A stretch of 64,000 bases of DNA from Lacticaseibacillus porcinae (GTDB lineage Bacteria; Bacillota; Bacilli; Lactobacillales; Lactobacillaceae). Shown piece by piece: positions 35,840-46,234 of this stretch (position 1 is the stretch's first letter; each line of letters starts with the position of its first letter). Location of the stretch: positions 62,001 through 126,000 of the forward strand of contig NZ_RHNS01000005.1 in assembly GCF_003946305.1 (NCBI RefSeq), read 5' to 3'. Both the position numbers and the translations under genes were made by a program. The notes beneath the pieces were generated by a model, which saw only the letters and a program-made list of their open reading frames with translations, did not search any database and had not been told where the DNA came from.

Positions 35840-36238
35840 TTACCAGACGTAAGCGAGCACTTCGCCGCCGACGTTCTTGGCACGAGCATCCTTATCGGTG
35901 ATAACACCTTCGGATGTAGAGATGATGGCAATACCAAGACCATTTAAGACCTTCGGCACTGCATCAGCTTTAACGTATGAACGCAAGCCTGGCTTGGAGA
36001 TACGCTTCAAACCAGAGATAACGCGTTCGTTGTTCTTCCCATACTTGAGGAAGATGCGAATGATACCTTGCTTGTCGTCTTCAATGACTTCGTAGTCACG
36101 GATGAAGCCTTCAGCTTTAAGGATCTCGCTAATGTCTTTTTTCATCTTAGATGCAGGAACCACCAGAGATTCGTGACGCACCATGTTGGCGTTACGGATC
36201 CGGGTCAAGTAATCTGCGATTGGATCGGTCAGGACCAT
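35840..36238 (-). CDS. rpsH: 30S ribosomal protein S8
   Basis: A protein of 132 residues, [20 protein letters not shown] start and [20 protein letters not shown] end box. It binds the central domain of 16S rRNA and in many bacteria represses its own operon. Confidence 0.98.
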   Translation of the reverse strand: MVLTDPIADYLTRIRNANMVRHESLVVPASKMKKDISEILKAEGFIRDYEVIEDDKQGIIRIFLKYGKNNERVISGLKRISKPGLRSYVKADAVPKVLNGLGIAIISTSEGVITDKDARAKNVGGEVLAYVW

Positions 36239-36268
36239 TGATTTAACCTCCTTTTAACTTGGTAGTGT

Positions 36269-36454
36269 TTACCAGCTAGCCTTGCGCATACCAGGAATTT
36301 GGCCGGCATGGGCTAATTCACGAAGGCAAATCCGGCAGAGCTTGAATTTACGATATACGGAATGTGGACGGCCACAACGTTGGCAGCGAGTGTATTCTTG
36401 CACTGCGAACTTTGCAGGCCGGTTGTTCTTGACGATCATTGACTTCTTAGCCAA
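36269..36454 (-). CDS. rpsN: 30S ribosomal protein S14, zinc type
   Basis: A protein of 61 residues, the short zinc form (type Z): [20 protein letters not shown] supplies four Cys. It sits between rplE and rpsH, the standard place for the housekeeping copy. Confidence 0.97.
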   Translation of the reverse strand: MAKKSMIVKNNRPAKFAVQEYTRCQRCGRPHSVYRKFKLCRICLRELAHAGQIPGMRKASW

Positions 36455-36467
36455 GTGTAACCCTCCT

Positions 36468-37010
36468 TTATTTAGCGAATGGCATCCCGACTTGCGTCAG
36501 CAATTCGAGAGCTTCTTCATCAGTGTTCGCGGTCGTTACGATGACAACATCCAACCCACGTACGTGGTTTACTTTATCGTAATCCACTTCAGGGAAGATC
36601 AGTTGTTCCTTAACACCCAAGGTATAGTTACCGCGGCCGTCGAAGGACTTTGCGGAGATACCATGGAAGTCGCGGACACGAGGCAAGGAGACGTTGATCA
36701 ACTTGTCCAAGAAATCATACATGCGTTCGCCACGCAAAGTGACTTTGGCGCCAATTGGCATGCCTTCACGCAAGCGGAAGTTCGCGATGGACTTCTTAGC
36801 CTTAGTGATCAAAGGTTGTTGACCGGAGATCAACTTCAGTTCTTCAACAGCTTCGTCAAGGTTTTTGGCGTTTTGAGTCGCATCGCCGACACCCATGTTC
36901 AGCACGATCTTTTCGATCTTAGGTGCTTGCATGGAAGACTTGTAGCTGAACTTTTCGATCAAGCTAGGGGCGATTTCCTTGTTGTAGCGTTCTTGTAAAC
37001 GGTTCGTCAT
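36468..37010 (-). CDS. rplE: 50S ribosomal protein L5
   Basis: A protein of 180 residues. [19 protein letters not shown] and [20 protein letters not shown] are family boxes. It binds 5S rRNA with L18. Confidence 0.98.
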   Translation of the reverse strand: MTNRLQERYNKEIAPSLIEKFSYKSSMQAPKIEKIVLNMGVGDATQNAKNLDEAVEELKLISGQQPLITKAKKSIANFRLREGMPIGAKVTLRGERMYDFLDKLINVSLPRVRDFHGISAKSFDGRGNYTLGVKEQLIFPEVDYDKVNHVRGLDVVIVTTANTDEEALELLTQVGMPFAK

Positions 37011-37031
37011 TGCAGTATTGTCCTCCCTTCG

Positions 37032-37343
37032 TTATTTTTCGAGTGCGGCGCCGGACTTCTTGGCGATGCGCACTTTTTTGCCGTCCTTGATTTCTACGCC
37101 GGTACGGCTTGGCTTGTTGGATTCAGGATCCAGCAACATCACGTTAGAAACGTGGATAGCTGCTTCAACGTCCACGATGCCGCCTTGAGGGTTGGCATTG
37201 CTTGGCTTTTGGTGCTTCTTGACAATGTTCACGCCTTCGACGATCACTTTGTCCGCTTTGAGAAGCACTTTGGTTACGGTACCTTCTTTGCCAGCGTCTT
37301 TACCACGCATGACACGTACCTTATCACCAGTCTTGATTTTCAT
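37032..37343 (-). CDS. rplX: 50S ribosomal protein L24
   Basis: A protein of 103 residues with a KOW motif at the N-terminus ([20 protein letters not shown]). It helps start 50S assembly at the tunnel exit. Confidence 0.98.
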   Translation of the reverse strand: MKIKTGDKVRVMRGKDAGKEGTVTKVLLKADKVIVEGVNIVKKHQKPSNANPQGGIVDVEAAIHVSNVMLLDPESNKPSRTGVEIKDGKKVRIAKKSGAALEK

Positions 37344-37357
37344 GCTTGCACCTCCTC

Positions 37358-37726
37358 TTACAGAACTTCAGGAGCCAAGGACACGATCTTCATGAAGTCA
37401 CCGTCACGCAGTTCACGTGCAACGGGGCCAAAGATACGAGTGCCTTTAGGGCTCTTGTCGGCGTTGATGATCACAGCAGCATTTTCATCGAACTTGATGT
37501 AAGAACCGTCTGCACGACGCGCACCAGACTTGGTACGGACGATAACAGCCTTCACAACATCAGCTTTTTTGACAACGCCACCTGGTGTAGCTTGTTTTAC
37601 AGTAGCCACAACGATATCGCCAATGTTACCGGTCTTGCGGAATGAACCGCCAAGTACCTTGATCACGAGCAATTCGCGGGCGCCAGAGTTATCCGCCACT
37701 TTAAGGCGACTTTCTTGTTGAATCAC
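37358..37726 (-). CDS. rplN: 50S ribosomal protein L14
   Basis: A protein of 122 residues, [20 protein letters not shown] start; standard length. It forms an inter-subunit bridge and binds the silencing factor RsfS. Confidence 0.98.
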   Translation of the reverse strand: MIQQESRLKVADNSGARELLVIKVLGGSFRKTGNIGDIVVATVKQATPGGVVKKADVVKAVIVRTKSGARRADGSYIKFDENAAVIINADKSPKGTRIFGPVARELRDGDFMKIVSLAPEVL

Positions 37727-37759
37727 GGGGTAGGTCCTCCTTTCGTCACTATACGATTA

Positions 37760-38023
37760 TTAAATACGAACAGCCTTTTCGACAACGTTCAATAAACGGA
37801 AACGCTTGTTGCGTGACAAAGGACGAGTTTCCATGATGCGAACCACGTCGCCAGTGTGAGCGGCGTTATCTTCATCATGTGCGTAGTAACGCTTCGAATA
37901 CTTAACACGCTTGCCGTAGACAGGGTGTGTCTTGGTCGTGGAAACTTCGACAGTGATAGTTTTGTCCATCTTGTCGGAAACCACAGTACCTTGATAGACT
38001 TTACGAGAATTGCGTTCAGCCAA
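37760..38023 (-). CDS. rpsQ: 30S ribosomal protein S17
   Basis: A protein of 87 residues, OB-fold: [20 protein letters not shown], then [20 protein letters not shown]. Standard position between rpmC and rplN. Confidence 0.98.
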   Translation of the reverse strand: MAERNSRKVYQGTVVSDKMDKTITVEVSTTKTHPVYGKRVKYSKRYYAHDEDNAAHTGDVVRIMETRPLSRNKRFRLLNVVEKAVRI

Positions 38024-38041
38024 TGGTATGTCTCCTTTCCG

Positions 38042-38236
38042 TTATTTGTTGTCTTGAGCCTGACGAAGGACCGTCTTGATACGCGCAATGTTCTTACGAA
38101 CTTGCTTCAAGCGGGCGGTGTTTTCAAGCTGACCAGTCGCTTGTTGGAAGCGCAGGTTGAACAGCTCTTCTTTGTACTGCTTTTCTTTGTCGAGCATTTC
38201 AGCAGTGGACAATGCGGTAATGTCTTTAGCCTTCAT
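38042..38236 (-). CDS. rpmC: 50S ribosomal protein L29
   Basis: A protein of 64 residues from ATG at 38236, which gives the usual [20 protein letters not shown] start; eight extra upstream codons overlap the rplP end and are not needed. It sits at the tunnel exit where trigger factor docks. Confidence 0.95.
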   Translation of the reverse strand: MKAKDITALSTAEMLDKEKQYKEELFNLRFQQATGQLENTARLKQVRKNIARIKTVLRQAQDNK

Positions 38237-38660
38237 TAGTTTGCGCACCTGCTTCCTCACGAGTGATGATCTTAGTACGAACAGGGAGTTTGTTCGAAGC
38301 TAAGCGCAAAGCTTCCCTTGCAACTTCTTCCGGCACGCCGGCAACTTCAAACATGACCTTTTCGCGTTTTACGACTGCAACCCAGCCATCAGGTGTCCCT
38401 TTACCATTACCCATACGTACGCCGACACCTTTAGAAGTGTAGGACTTTTGTGGGAAAATACGGATCCAGGTCTTCCCACCACGTTTCATGTAACGGGTCA
38501 TGGCAACACGGGCAGCTTCAATTTGGCGGTTAGAGATCCAAGAGGATTCCAATGCTTGTAAACCGAATTCGCCGAAGGCAACATACTTGCCGCCTTTAGC
38601 AGCACCACGCATCTTCCCACGGAATTCGCGACGATGCTTAACACGCTTAGGAACTAACAT
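38226..38660 (-). CDS. rplP: 50S ribosomal protein L16
   Basis: A protein of 144 residues, [20 protein letters not shown] start. It binds the aminoacyl end of A-site tRNA. It overlaps rpmC by 11 bases and follows rpsC by three. Confidence 0.98.
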   Translation of the reverse strand: MLVPKRVKHRREFRGKMRGAAKGGKYVAFGEFGLQALESSWISNRQIEAARVAMTRYMKRGGKTWIRIFPQKSYTSKGVGVRMGNGKGTPDGWVAVVKREKVMFEVAGVPEEVAREALRLASNKLPVRTKIITREEAGAQTNEG

Positions 38661-38663
38661 GGA

Positions 38664-39323
38664 TTATTTGCCTCCCTTCGCAGAATGGTTTGGCTTGTCT
38701 GGAAGGATTTCACCACGGTTGATCCAGGTCTTGATGCCGATCTGGCCGTAAGTCGTGGTTGCTTCTTCCCAAGCATAGTCGATATCGGCACGCAATGTGT
38801 GCAATGGCACAGTGCCTTCAGTGTAATGTTCGCGACGAGCAATATCAGCACCGTTCAAACGGCCAGCAGCTTGGGTCTTAATACCCTTGGCGCCAGAACG
38901 CATCGTACGTTGCATTGCTTGTTTCATCGCGCGACGGAATGCAACACGTTGTTCGAGTTGAGCAGCAATGCTCAAGCCAACCAAGTGGGCATCCAAGTCA
39001 GGTTTCTTGATTTCAACAATGTTGATGTGAACCTTGCGGCCAGTCAAGTTGTTGAGTTCAGTGCGCAAAGCTTCAACTTCAGCGCCACCCTTACCGATCA
39101 CCATACCAGGCTTGGCAGTGTGGATAGAGATGTTGACGCGGTTTGCAGCACGTTCGATTTCGATAGTAGAAACGGAGGCATCAGCGAGCTTCTTGTTGAT
39201 AAAAGCCCGGATCTTGATGTCTTCGTGTAAGAATGTGGCAAAATCTTTTTCAGCATACCACTTAGATTCCCAGTCATGAATGACGCCAACACGGAAACCC
39301 TTAGGATTAATCTTTTGTCCCAC
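38664..39323 (-). CDS. rpsC: 30S ribosomal protein S3
   Basis: A protein of 219 residues with the KH domain [19 protein letters not shown] near 74-92. It forms the mRNA entry channel. [20 protein letters not shown] is the normal start. Confidence 0.98.
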   Translation of the reverse strand: MGQKINPKGFRVGVIHDWESKWYAEKDFATFLHEDIKIRAFINKKLADASVSTIEIERAANRVNISIHTAKPGMVIGKGGAEVEALRTELNNLTGRKVHINIVEIKKPDLDAHLVGLSIAAQLEQRVAFRRAMKQAMQRTMRSGAKGIKTQAAGRLNGADIARREHYTEGTVPLHTLRADIDYAWEEATTTYGQIGIKTWINRGEILPDKPNHSAKGGK

Positions 39324-39336
39324 GCTTTATCCCTCC

Positions 39337-39690
39337 TTATGCTTCTTTTTCGGAGACGACCACTGTAACGTGGCTCGTCCGCTTGTTGATTGGTGATGCA
39401 CTACCTTTGGCACGAGGACGGAACCGCTTGAGGGTTGGGCCTTCGTTAACGTATGCTTCGGAAACATACAAGTTTTGTGCATCTAAGTCAAAGTTGTGTT
39501 CTGCGTTTGCAATAGCAGACTTGAGCACCTTGGTAACGACTTCAGCCGCACCGTTTGGGGTGAATTCAAGAATTGCCAATGCTTCAGCAACGTCGCGACC
39601 GCGGATCAAGTCAATGACCAGGCGAGCCTTGCGAGCAGCGATCCGCACGGTTTTAGCCGTAGCTTTAGCAGAAGTAATTGTTTCAGCCAT
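39337..39690 (-). CDS. rplV: 50S ribosomal protein L22
   Basis: A protein of 117 residues. The loop [20 protein letters not shown] lines the peptide tunnel, where macrolide-resistance changes arise; it looks normal. Confidence 0.98.
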   Translation of the reverse strand: MAETITSAKATAKTVRIAARKARLVIDLIRGRDVAEALAILEFTPNGAAEVVTKVLKSAIANAEHNFDLDAQNLYVSEAYVNEGPTLKRFRPRAKGSASPINKRTSHVTVVVSEKEA

Positions 39691-39707
39691 GTATGATGCG
39701 CTCCTTT

Positions 39708-39989
39708 CTAGCGAGCCTTGGTTTTCTTATCGTCGGCGGCGTGCCCACGGAAAGTACGAGTTGGCACGAATTCGCCTAACTTGTGACCAACCATGTCTTC
39801 AGAAATGAAAACTGGGACGTGTTTACGACCATCGTATACGGCGATGGTGTAACCGATGAAACTTGGGAAAATGGTGGAACGGCGAGACCAAGTCTTGATG
39901 ACTTGCTTCTTTTCGCTATCTGCCTGTGCTTCGATCTTCTTCATCAGATGAGCATCGGCAAAAGGTCCTTTTTTAAGACTGCGACCCAT
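39708..39989 (-). CDS. rpsS: 30S ribosomal protein S19
   Basis: A protein of 93 residues, [20 protein letters not shown] start and [20 protein letters not shown] box; standard length. It is part of the 30S head. Confidence 0.98.
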   Translation of the reverse strand: MGRSLKKGPFADAHLMKKIEAQADSEKKQVIKTWSRRSTIFPSFIGYTIAVYDGRKHVPVFISEDMVGHKLGEFVPTRTFRGHAADDKKTKAR

Positions 39990-40021
39990 TATGTGACCTC
40001 CTTTATTCGGTGTGTTTCAGA

Positions 40022-40861
40022 CTACTTCGTCTTACGATGACGAACGATGAACTTCTCAGACTTAGCCTTATGGTTACGAGTCTTCTTACCCAAGGTCTTC
40101 TTACCCCATGGAGATAATGGAGATGGACGACCGATTGGGGCTTTACCTTCACCACCACCATGTGGGTGATCGTTAGGGTTCATGACAGAACCACGAACTG
40201 TTGGACGGAAGCCTAACCAGCGTTTGCGACCGGCTTTACCGATGTTGATCAATTCGTGTTGTTCGTTACCAACAGCACCGATGGTAGCACGGTTAACAGC
40301 AAGGATCATGCGCACTTCGCCAGAAGCCAAACGCACAGTGACATATTTGCCATCATCGTTCTTACCTAACAATTGAGCGGAAGCACCAGCAGAGCGGGCA
40401 ATTTGGCCGCCTTTACCAGGCTTTAATTCAATGTTATGAATGGTAGTCCCATCAGGGATGTTCTTTAATGGTAAGGCGTTACCGACTTTGATATCAGTTT
40501 CTTCACCAGAAACGATCTTGTCGCCAACGTTTAAGCCTTTAGGTGCGAGGATGTAGGACTTGACCCCATCTTCGTAATGTAACAATGCAATGTTAGCGGT
40601 CCGGTTTGGATCGTATTCGATTGCTACTACCTTAGCAACGATACCGTCTTTTTGACGCTTGAAGTCGATGACACGGTAATGTTGTTTGTGACCGCCGCCA
40701 CGATGACGGACGGTGATGTGACCGTAGCTGTTACGGCCAGCAGTGTGACTTTGATCTTCCAGAAGAGTCTTTTCAGGGCGCTTCTTGGTGATTTCGGCGA
40801 AGTCGGAGCCGGACATGTTCCGGCGGCCGTTCGTCGTTGGCTTGTACTTGATAATCGCCAC
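40022..40861 (-). CDS. rplB: 50S ribosomal protein L2
   Basis: A protein of 279 residues. The conserved [20 protein letters not shown] segment near the peptidyl-transferase centre contains the key His. It is needed for subunit association. Confidence 0.98.
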   Translation of the reverse strand: MAIIKYKPTTNGRRNMSGSDFAEITKKRPEKTLLEDQSHTAGRNSYGHITVRHRGGGHKQHYRVIDFKRQKDGIVAKVVAIEYDPNRTANIALLHYEDGVKSYILAPKGLNVGDKIVSGEETDIKVGNALPLKNIPDGTTIHNIELKPGKGGQIARSAGASAQLLGKNDDGKYVTVRLASGEVRMILAVNRATIGAVGNEQHELINIGKAGRKRWLGFRPTVRGSVMNPNDHPHGGGEGKAPIGRPSPLSPWGKKTLGKKTRNHKAKSEKFIVRHRKTK

Positions 40862-40893
40862 GAGTATTTCCTCCTATAAATGAATTTCTGGAA

Positions 40894-41178
40894 CTAGTCT
40901 TCGAACAACTTGATTTCTTTAGAATCAGCTGTCAAAGTAACGATCGCCTTACGACGCTTGCGGGTGTAACCCACGAAGTTGCCTTGGCGCTTCTTTTTGC
41001 CGCGAACGTTGGCAATGTTGACACTAGCAACCTTGACGTCGAAGATTTCTTCAACGGCACGGCGCACAGCAGTTTTTTCTGTGTGCAAGGCAACTTCGAA
41101 GGTATACTTCTTGTTGTCCATGCCGGCCATGGATTGTTCAGTCACGATCGGGCGTAAAATAATATCGCGTGCTTCCAT
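40894..41178 (-). CDS. rplW: 50S ribosomal protein L23
   Basis: A protein of 94 residues. Docking site for trigger factor and SRP at the tunnel exit. Its ATG overlaps the rplD stop (TAATG). Confidence 0.98.
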   Translation of the reverse strand: MEARDIILRPIVTEQSMAGMDNKKYTFEVALHTEKTAVRRAVEEIFDVKVASVNIANVRGKKKRQGNFVGYTRKRRKAIVTLTADSKEIKLFED

Positions 41179-41798
41179 TATGCGAGCGCCTCCTCAATCT
41201 TTTGGAGCGCAGATTGGGTCAAGATCAGTTTGTTGTATTTCACAACATCTAATACGTTGATCCCGTCTGCGGCAACAACTTTAACGTTTGGCAAGTTGCG
41301 AGCTGCAAGAGCGGCGTTGTCGTCACCATCTAAAACCACAAGGGCTTTTTCGGAAACTTTCAATGCGGCCAAGCTTTGAGCAAATGCCTTAGTCTTTGGT
41401 GCGTCGAATGCAAAAGCATCAACGACAACCAATGCGTTATCTAACACCTTTTGAGAAAGAACGGACTTGATCGCCAAGCGACGAACCTTCTTGTTGATGG
41501 TGTAGGAATATGAACGTGGGTGTGGGCCAAAGACGATACCACCGCCACGCCATTGTGGGCTACGGATGGAACCTTGACGCGCACGACCAGTACCCTTTTG
41601 ACGCCATGGTTTGCGACCACCACCAGAAACTTCGTGACGGTTCTTAACCTTAGAAGTACCTTGACGAAGGGAAGCACGTTGCATGATCACTGCGTCAAAG
41701 ACGGCGTTTTCGTTGGGTTCGATTGCCCAGATCGCATCGTTTAAATCAACAGTGCCGTTTTCTGAGCCGTCTTGTTTGTATAAAGTAACGTTAGCCAT
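41178..41798 (-). CDS. rplD: 50S ribosomal protein L4
   Basis: A protein of 206 residues. The tunnel loop [20 protein letters not shown] is intact. In some bacteria L4 also represses the S10 operon through its leader. Confidence 0.98.
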   Translation of the reverse strand: MANVTLYKQDGSENGTVDLNDAIWAIEPNENAVFDAVIMQRASLRQGTSKVKNRHEVSGGGRKPWRQKGTGRARQGSIRSPQWRGGGIVFGPHPRSYSYTINKKVRRLAIKSVLSQKVLDNALVVVDAFAFDAPKTKAFAQSLAALKVSEKALVVLDGDDNAALAARNLPNVKVVAADGINVLDVVKYNKLILTQSALQKIEEALA

Positions 41799-41822
41799 TA
41801 GTTATTTTCCTCCCTTCTTGGA

Positions 41823-42455
41823 TTACTTTGCTGATTTAACAGCGGTACGGATGATGACGTTAGACTTGTTAGCACCTGGGACGTTACCCTTGATGAGGAT
41901 GACGTTGTGTTCTAAGTCTGCGGAAACAACCGTCAGATTTTGCATGGTACGGGTGTGGTTACCCATGCGGCCAGGTAACTTCTTGCCTTTGAACACCTTG
42001 TTGATGATCGCGCCAAGAGAACCAGGACGACGATGGTAGCGAGAACCGTGAGCCATAGGGCCGCGAGACTGACCATCTTTTTTAATGTTACCTTGATAAC
42101 CGTGACCTTTGGAAGTACCAGTGACATCCACGATGTCGCCAGCTGCAAATGCGTCTGCGGAGACGGTTTTGCCTACTTCATATTCGCTAAGCGCTACATC
42201 ACGGAGTTCCTTAATGAAGCGCTTAGGGGTTGTGTCAGCTTTTTTGGCATGACCAACGCTTGGCTTGTTGCTAAGCACTTCACGTTTGTCGCCATAGCCT
42301 AATTGCACTGCTTCGTAACCGTCAGATTCAACAGTCTTAACTTGCAATACAACGTTTGGGGTTACGTCAACAACTGTTACGGGAACAAGTTCGCCGTTGT
42401 CAGTGAAGACTTGCGTCATGCCAATTTTCTTACCTAAGATTCCTTTACGAGTCAT
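41823..42455 (-). CDS. rplC: 50S ribosomal protein L3
   Basis: A protein of 210 residues, [20 protein letters not shown] start. The [20 protein letters not shown] loop reaches the peptidyl-transferase centre. It is an early assembly protein. Confidence 0.98.
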   Translation of the reverse strand: MTRKGILGKKIGMTQVFTDNGELVPVTVVDVTPNVVLQVKTVESDGYEAVQLGYGDKREVLSNKPSVGHAKKADTTPKRFIKELRDVALSEYEVGKTVSADAFAAGDIVDVTGTSKGHGYQGNIKKDGQSRGPMAHGSRYHRRPGSLGAIINKVFKGKKLPGRMGNHTRTMQNLTVVSADLEHNVILIKGNVPGANKSNVIIRTAVKSAK

Positions 42456-42478
42456 GGTACACCTCCAATTCTTTAAAA

Positions 42479-42787
42479 TTATAACTTGATTTCGATATCA
42501 ACGCCGCTTGGCAAGTCGAGCTTCATTAAAGCATCAACTGTCTTAGGGGTTGGGTTAACAATGTCGATCAAACGCTTATGAGTGCGCATTTCGAATTGTT
42601 CACGCGAATCCTTGTACTTATGTGGGGAACGCAATACCGTGTAAAGGGTGCGTTCAGTTGGCAGCGGGATCGGACCTGAAATTTGTGCGCCAGTGCGCTT
42701 TGCAGTATCAACGATCTTGTCTGCGGATTGATCAAGAATCCGGTGTTCGTAGGCCTTAAGGCGAATACGAATTTTTTGTTTTGCCAT
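42479..42787 (-). CDS. rpsJ: 30S ribosomal protein S10
   Basis: A protein of 102 residues from ATG at 42787 (GAAGGAGGTAACACA before it), giving the usual [20 protein letters not shown]. It is also the antitermination factor NusE. First gene of the S10-spc-alpha operon. Confidence 0.97.
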   Translation of the reverse strand: MAKQKIRIRLKAYEHRILDQSADKIVDTAKRTGAQISGPIPLPTERTLYTVLRSPHKYKDSREQFEMRTHKRLIDIVNPTPKTVDALMKLDLPSGVDIEIKL

Positions 42788-42987
42788 TGTGTTACCTCCT
42801 TCGTCCATTATCATTTAGTAGACTAGCTCCGTGGGAATTCCCGACGCGCTGCCGTGGCAAAGCGGCCGGGCGTGTCGCAACCTCTCACATCCTCGCTTTT
42901 TGATTCACTGTGAACCAAAAGTGCATAGTAACCCAACTAGATTACACAGCACTTGACTAGTATACAAAAATCTCCCCACCGACGCAA
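42788..42987 (-). promoter_or_regulatory. Promoter and leader of the S10 ribosomal operon
   Basis: TTGCGT (42982-42987), 17 bases, TATACT (42959-42964). The leader of about 165 bases holds a GC-rich hairpin (GCCCGGCCGC...GCGCGTCGGG, about 42841-42875). Whether it is an autoregulatory leader cannot be told. Bases 42988-43131, up to the next gene on the plus strand, hold nothing else I can name. Confidence 0.7.
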
Positions 42988-43131
42988 GTGTTTTCTGAAT
43001 ATTTATTTTCTTGTGACCGCGGTACGACGGGCTTCGTGGCGTTCTTCACATGAACGACCCTTGTCTTGACTTTTGCCCTGTCACGGCGTATTCTCAAGGC
43101 AACTCAACTCGCAACGATCACGGAGGCTCTT

Positions 43132-43680
43132 ATGACAAAAGCATTATTGATCATCGATTACACCAATGACTTTGTAGCAGACCTTGGCGCCCTTACTTGC
43201 GGTGCTGTCGGGCAAGTGCTGCAACAGCCGATCGCAGACTTAGCGCAAGACTTCCTATTAAATGGCGACTTTGTTTACTTGCCGACTGATGTGCACACCC
43301 CACATGACCCTTATCACCCTGAAGCGAAGTTATTCCCACCGCATAACGTTCGCAACACTTGGGGCCGGGAATTATTTGGCGCTGTGGCTGACTGGTACGC
43401 GCAAAACGCTGACAACGACCATGTGCAACTGTTTGATAAAACCCGCTATTCCAGTTTTGCTGGGACACCACTGGATCTGTGGTTGCGCGAGCGCCACATT
43501 GACGAACTGCATTTAACTGGGGTCTGCTCAGATATTTGTGTGCTGCACACTGCAGTGGACGCATACAACTTAAACTACCCTTTGGTGATCCATCAAGATG
43601 CCATCGCCACTTTCACTCCTGGCGGGCAAGCGTGGGCGTTGAATCATTTTAAAACCGTCTTGAATGCGAAAGTGATTTAA
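43132..43680 (+). CDS. Isochorismatase-family cysteine hydrolase (nicotinamidase-like)
   Basis: A protein of 182 residues from ATG at 43132, five bases after GGAGG. The catalytic triad is visible: Asp in LLIIDYTNDF, Lys in LFDKTRYSSF and Cys in LTGVCSDICVLHTA. The wording is close to PncA-like nicotinamidases of lactobacilli, which open NAD salvage, but substrate is not certain. Stands alone between the S10 promoter and degV. Confidence 0.85.
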   Translation: MTKALLIIDYTNDFVADLGALTCGAVGQVLQQPIADLAQDFLLNGDFVYLPTDVHTPHDPYHPEAKLFPPHNVRNTWGRELFGAVADWYAQNADNDHVQLFDKTRYSSFAGTPLDLWLRERHIDELHLTGVCSDICVLHTAVDAYNLNYPLVIHQDAIATFTPGGQAWALNHFKTVLNAKVI

Positions 43681-43752
43681 TTCACGGTGTACATTGTAAA
43701 TCTAGCGTGACTTGTTTACCATTATAGTTATTCTATGGAAAGTTGGTCCGCT

Positions 43753-44625
43753 ATGAGTAAGATCGCAATTGTTACCGACAGTACCGCTTATTTGACGCCT
43801 GACCAAATCAAAGACTTGCCGATCCGCATCGTTACCACCCCATTGATCGTTGGTGGTGAAACGTTTGAAGAAGGCGTGGACATCACCCCAGACGAGTTCT
43901 TTGCTAAAATGCGTGCGGCTTCAGACTTCCCGCATACCTCACAGCCGAGACTTGCTGATGTTTTAGCCATTCATAAAGACTTACTGGCTGAAGGCTATGA
44001 CACCGTGATCAATATTTACTTGTCTAAAACCATTTCCGGCATTAATGCCACCATCACCGCTGCTGCTCCTGAAATTGAAGGTCAGCAGGTGGTGGTGTAT
44101 GATTCGCAGATCACGGTGATCCTAATGGGACAAATGGTGCTCACCGCCGGTCAAATGGCAAAAGCTGGGGCCAGTTTAGATGAGATCATCGCCCGCTTAG
44201 ATCAATTGCGCGCTTCGACTGATGAATATTTCATCGTCAACGATTTGATGCATTTGGTGCGCGGCGGCCGTTTATCCAATACTGCCGGAATGCTTGGCAG
44301 CATGTTGCACATCAAACCGTTGTTAACGTTTGATGACGAACACAAAATCGTCGTCTTTGAAAAGATCCGCACGTTAAACCGTGCTTCTGCACGTGTTGAA
44401 ACACTATTTGCTGAAGCCCTTGAACAAGCAGATTACCCGATCAAAGCTTGGGTGATCGATGCTGGCAATGCCGAACTTGCAAATACTTGGCAAACTGAAC
44501 TCCAAGCCAAGTTCCCACAGGCAAACATCGGTCGGTCGTTCTTCGGTCCTGCCATCACCACACACATTGGGGAAAAAGCCATCGCCTTAGCGTGGATGCG
44601 TGATCCTGATCGTGATACCAAATAA
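43753..44625 (+). CDS. DegV-family fatty-acid-binding protein
   Basis: A protein of 290 residues from ATG at 43753; an ATG six codons upstream lacks a ribosome site. It begins MSKIAIVTDSTAYLTPDQIK. The conserved HTSQPRLADV (lipid head-group Thr/Ser) and LMHLVRGGRLSNTAG boxes are present. FakB-type proteins bring fatty acids to the FakA kinase for phospholipid synthesis. No fakA is nearby. Confidence 0.9.
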   Translation: MSKIAIVTDSTAYLTPDQIKDLPIRIVTTPLIVGGETFEEGVDITPDEFFAKMRAASDFPHTSQPRLADVLAIHKDLLAEGYDTVINIYLSKTISGINATITAAAPEIEGQQVVVYDSQITVILMGQMVLTAGQMAKAGASLDEIIARLDQLRASTDEYFIVNDLMHLVRGGRLSNTAGMLGSMLHIKPLLTFDDEHKIVVFEKIRTLNRASARVETLFAEALEQADYPIKAWVIDAGNAELANTWQTELQAKFPQANIGRSFFGPAITTHIGEKAIALAWMRDPDRDTK

Positions 44626-44646
44626 AAAAGCCCGCGGGCTTTTTTA
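44624..44646 (+). terminator. Terminator of the DegV gene
   Basis: Perfect palindrome AAAAAAGCCCGCGGGCTTTTTT directly at the stop codon; it can act on both strands. Confidence 0.85.
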
Positions 44647-44680
44647 TTTTGGCGTGATATTAATATAGAAGAAACACGAA

Positions 44681-46015
44681 TTATTTGGTTTGTTCAACAG
44701 CTTGCATCGCCACTTTATTCACCCAGTTGATCGGTTGATCAAAGTTTGGTTGGAAGAAGGTATCAAGCATGGCGAGTTGTTCGATGGTTTGTTGCGTTTG
44801 AATCGCTAATGACACCAAGTTCGCAGACATCGACACATCATGTTTGGAGAAAAAGGCTGCCCCTTTGATTTTGTGCGTCACTGGATCCCACACTAACGTC
44901 GCCGTCACTGGTGTGGTCGACAACATGAACTCTGGGCGATAAGCTTCAGTGATGGTGGTGCTGACTAAATGCATACCGCGCGCCGTACCTCCTGCTACTG
45001 TCAAACCAGTGGTCGCCATGGTGTAATCAAACAGCGCCACTGCACTCGTCGCTTGGGTGCCGGCATATTGTGTTTTAGGTCCATGACTATTTTCCCCGAC
45101 TAAAATGCCTTGGCGCACCGCATTGGTCGCCAACGGAATATAGTCAGGTTTGCCGGTGGGGTTGTAATGCACTGCTGCCGCATCCCCTGCCACTAAAATC
45201 TCTGGTCGCGACGCTTGCATGTAGGCATCAGTGATCACCGCACCATTGGGTAACATGTCCACTTGTCCTTGCAATAATTCAGTATGCGGGCGAAACCCAA
45301 TGGCAAGTACGGCAATGTCAGCCGTATATTTTCCCTTGTCGGTGGTGACGGTAATTTGATCGCCGCCTTCAAACTGTTGGACCTTTTGACCTAATGCCAA
45401 AGTCGTGCCGTGCTCACGATAAGCCGCTTCGATTTGATCGGTGATCTCAGGATCGAAGTTCTTCGCTAAGGCGCGGTCTAGTGCATCGATCAAGGTCACT
45501 TGCTTGCCGGCTATTGCAAACTGCTCCGAAATTTCAGCACCGATGTAACCGGCCCCGATCACCACGGCGGAGTTGATGGTCGGTGTGACTTGCTTCAACC
45601 GTTGCGCATCTGCATAATCTTTACAATAGTAAAGCCGCGGGTCATCGATTCCAGGAATCGGTGGCACGATCGGCGCAGAACCTGGGGTAAACACCAATTT
45701 ATCATAGGTATCGGTGAAGTGTTCGCCAGTTTGTAAGTTCTCAACGGTGATAGTTTTGCTATCGGCATCCACGGCTAACACATTGTGCTGCATGCGCATA
45801 TCGGCGCCGAGCTTGGTCAATGTGGCAGGGTCGGCATAAAACATTTTCTTAGGGTCTGACACATGGTCACCGACCCACAGTGCGATCCCGCATGACAAAA
45901 AAGATAAATTGTCATTGCGTTCATAAACGACGACTTGATCTTGCGGGTGGTTGGTCAAAATTTGTTGGGCGGCAAACGTCCCGGCATGGGTGGCACCGAT
46001 CACAATAATCTTCAT
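44681..46015 (-). CDS. FAD-dependent NADH oxidase / CoA-disulfide reductase family
   Basis: A protein of 444 residues from ATG at 46015 (GAAAGG nine bases upstream). N-terminal FAD motif VIGATHAGTFAA with His10, the redox Cys in LSFLSCGIALW (near 42), a second nucleotide motif VIGAGYIGAEISEQ and LVAGDAA near the C-terminus. His10 and Cys42 are the active-site pair of water-forming NADH oxidases, which regenerate NAD and remove oxygen. Some relatives reduce CoA disulfide instead; the choice is not clear from sequence. Confidence 0.9.
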   Translation of the reverse strand: MKIIVIGATHAGTFAAQQILTNHPQDQVVVYERNDNLSFLSCGIALWVGDHVSDPKKMFYADPATLTKLGADMRMQHNVLAVDADSKTITVENLQTGEHFTDTYDKLVFTPGSAPIVPPIPGIDDPRLYYCKDYADAQRLKQVTPTINSAVVIGAGYIGAEISEQFAIAGKQVTLIDALDRALAKNFDPEITDQIEAAYREHGTTLALGQKVQQFEGGDQITVTTDKGKYTADIAVLAIGFRPHTELLQGQVDMLPNGAVITDAYMQASRPEILVAGDAAAVHYNPTGKPDYIPLATNAVRQGILVGENSHGPKTQYAGTQATSAVALFDYTMATTGLTVAGGTARGMHLVSTTITEAYRPEFMLSTTPVTATLVWDPVTHKIKGAAFFSKHDVSMSANLVSLAIQTQQTIEQLAMLDTFFQPNFDQPINWVNKVAMQAVEQTK

Positions 46016-46072
46016 GGAAATCATCCTTTCGCAAGACATCAGGCCTTGCAAACCAATGCGTGCGTCACGGCG

Positions 46073-46081
46073 ATTATAACA
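46073..46081 (-). promoter_or_regulatory. Extended -10 promoter of the NADH oxidase gene
   Basis: TGTTATAAT, an extended -10 with a perfect TATAAT, 58 bases before the start; the -35 is weak (TTTAAA). Confidence 0.6.
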
Positions 46082-46183
46082 TGATCCTATGGTCGTTTAA
46101 AAGTGTTAGGTTATTGTTATGATTAGATAAGTGATTTTATTTTTCTCCGCACAGACAACGATGCAATGCCATTGTTCCCACAC

Positions 46184-46219
46184 AAAAAAACTTCGATGCC
46201 CACTAGTCGCATCGAAGTT
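46184..46219 (-). terminator. Terminator of the leu-MFS operon
   Basis: 11-bp stem (46189-46199 with 46209-46219) and T7 on the minus strand, 16 bases after the MFS stop. The plus strand has a short A/T tract too. Confidence 0.9.
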
Positions 46220-46234
46220 GTAAAAAAGGGAACC

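Noticed and set aside
36282-36998. 238-residue plus-strand frame opposite rplE and rpsN
   Set aside because: It is antisense to two essential ribosomal genes, has no ribosome site and no domain.
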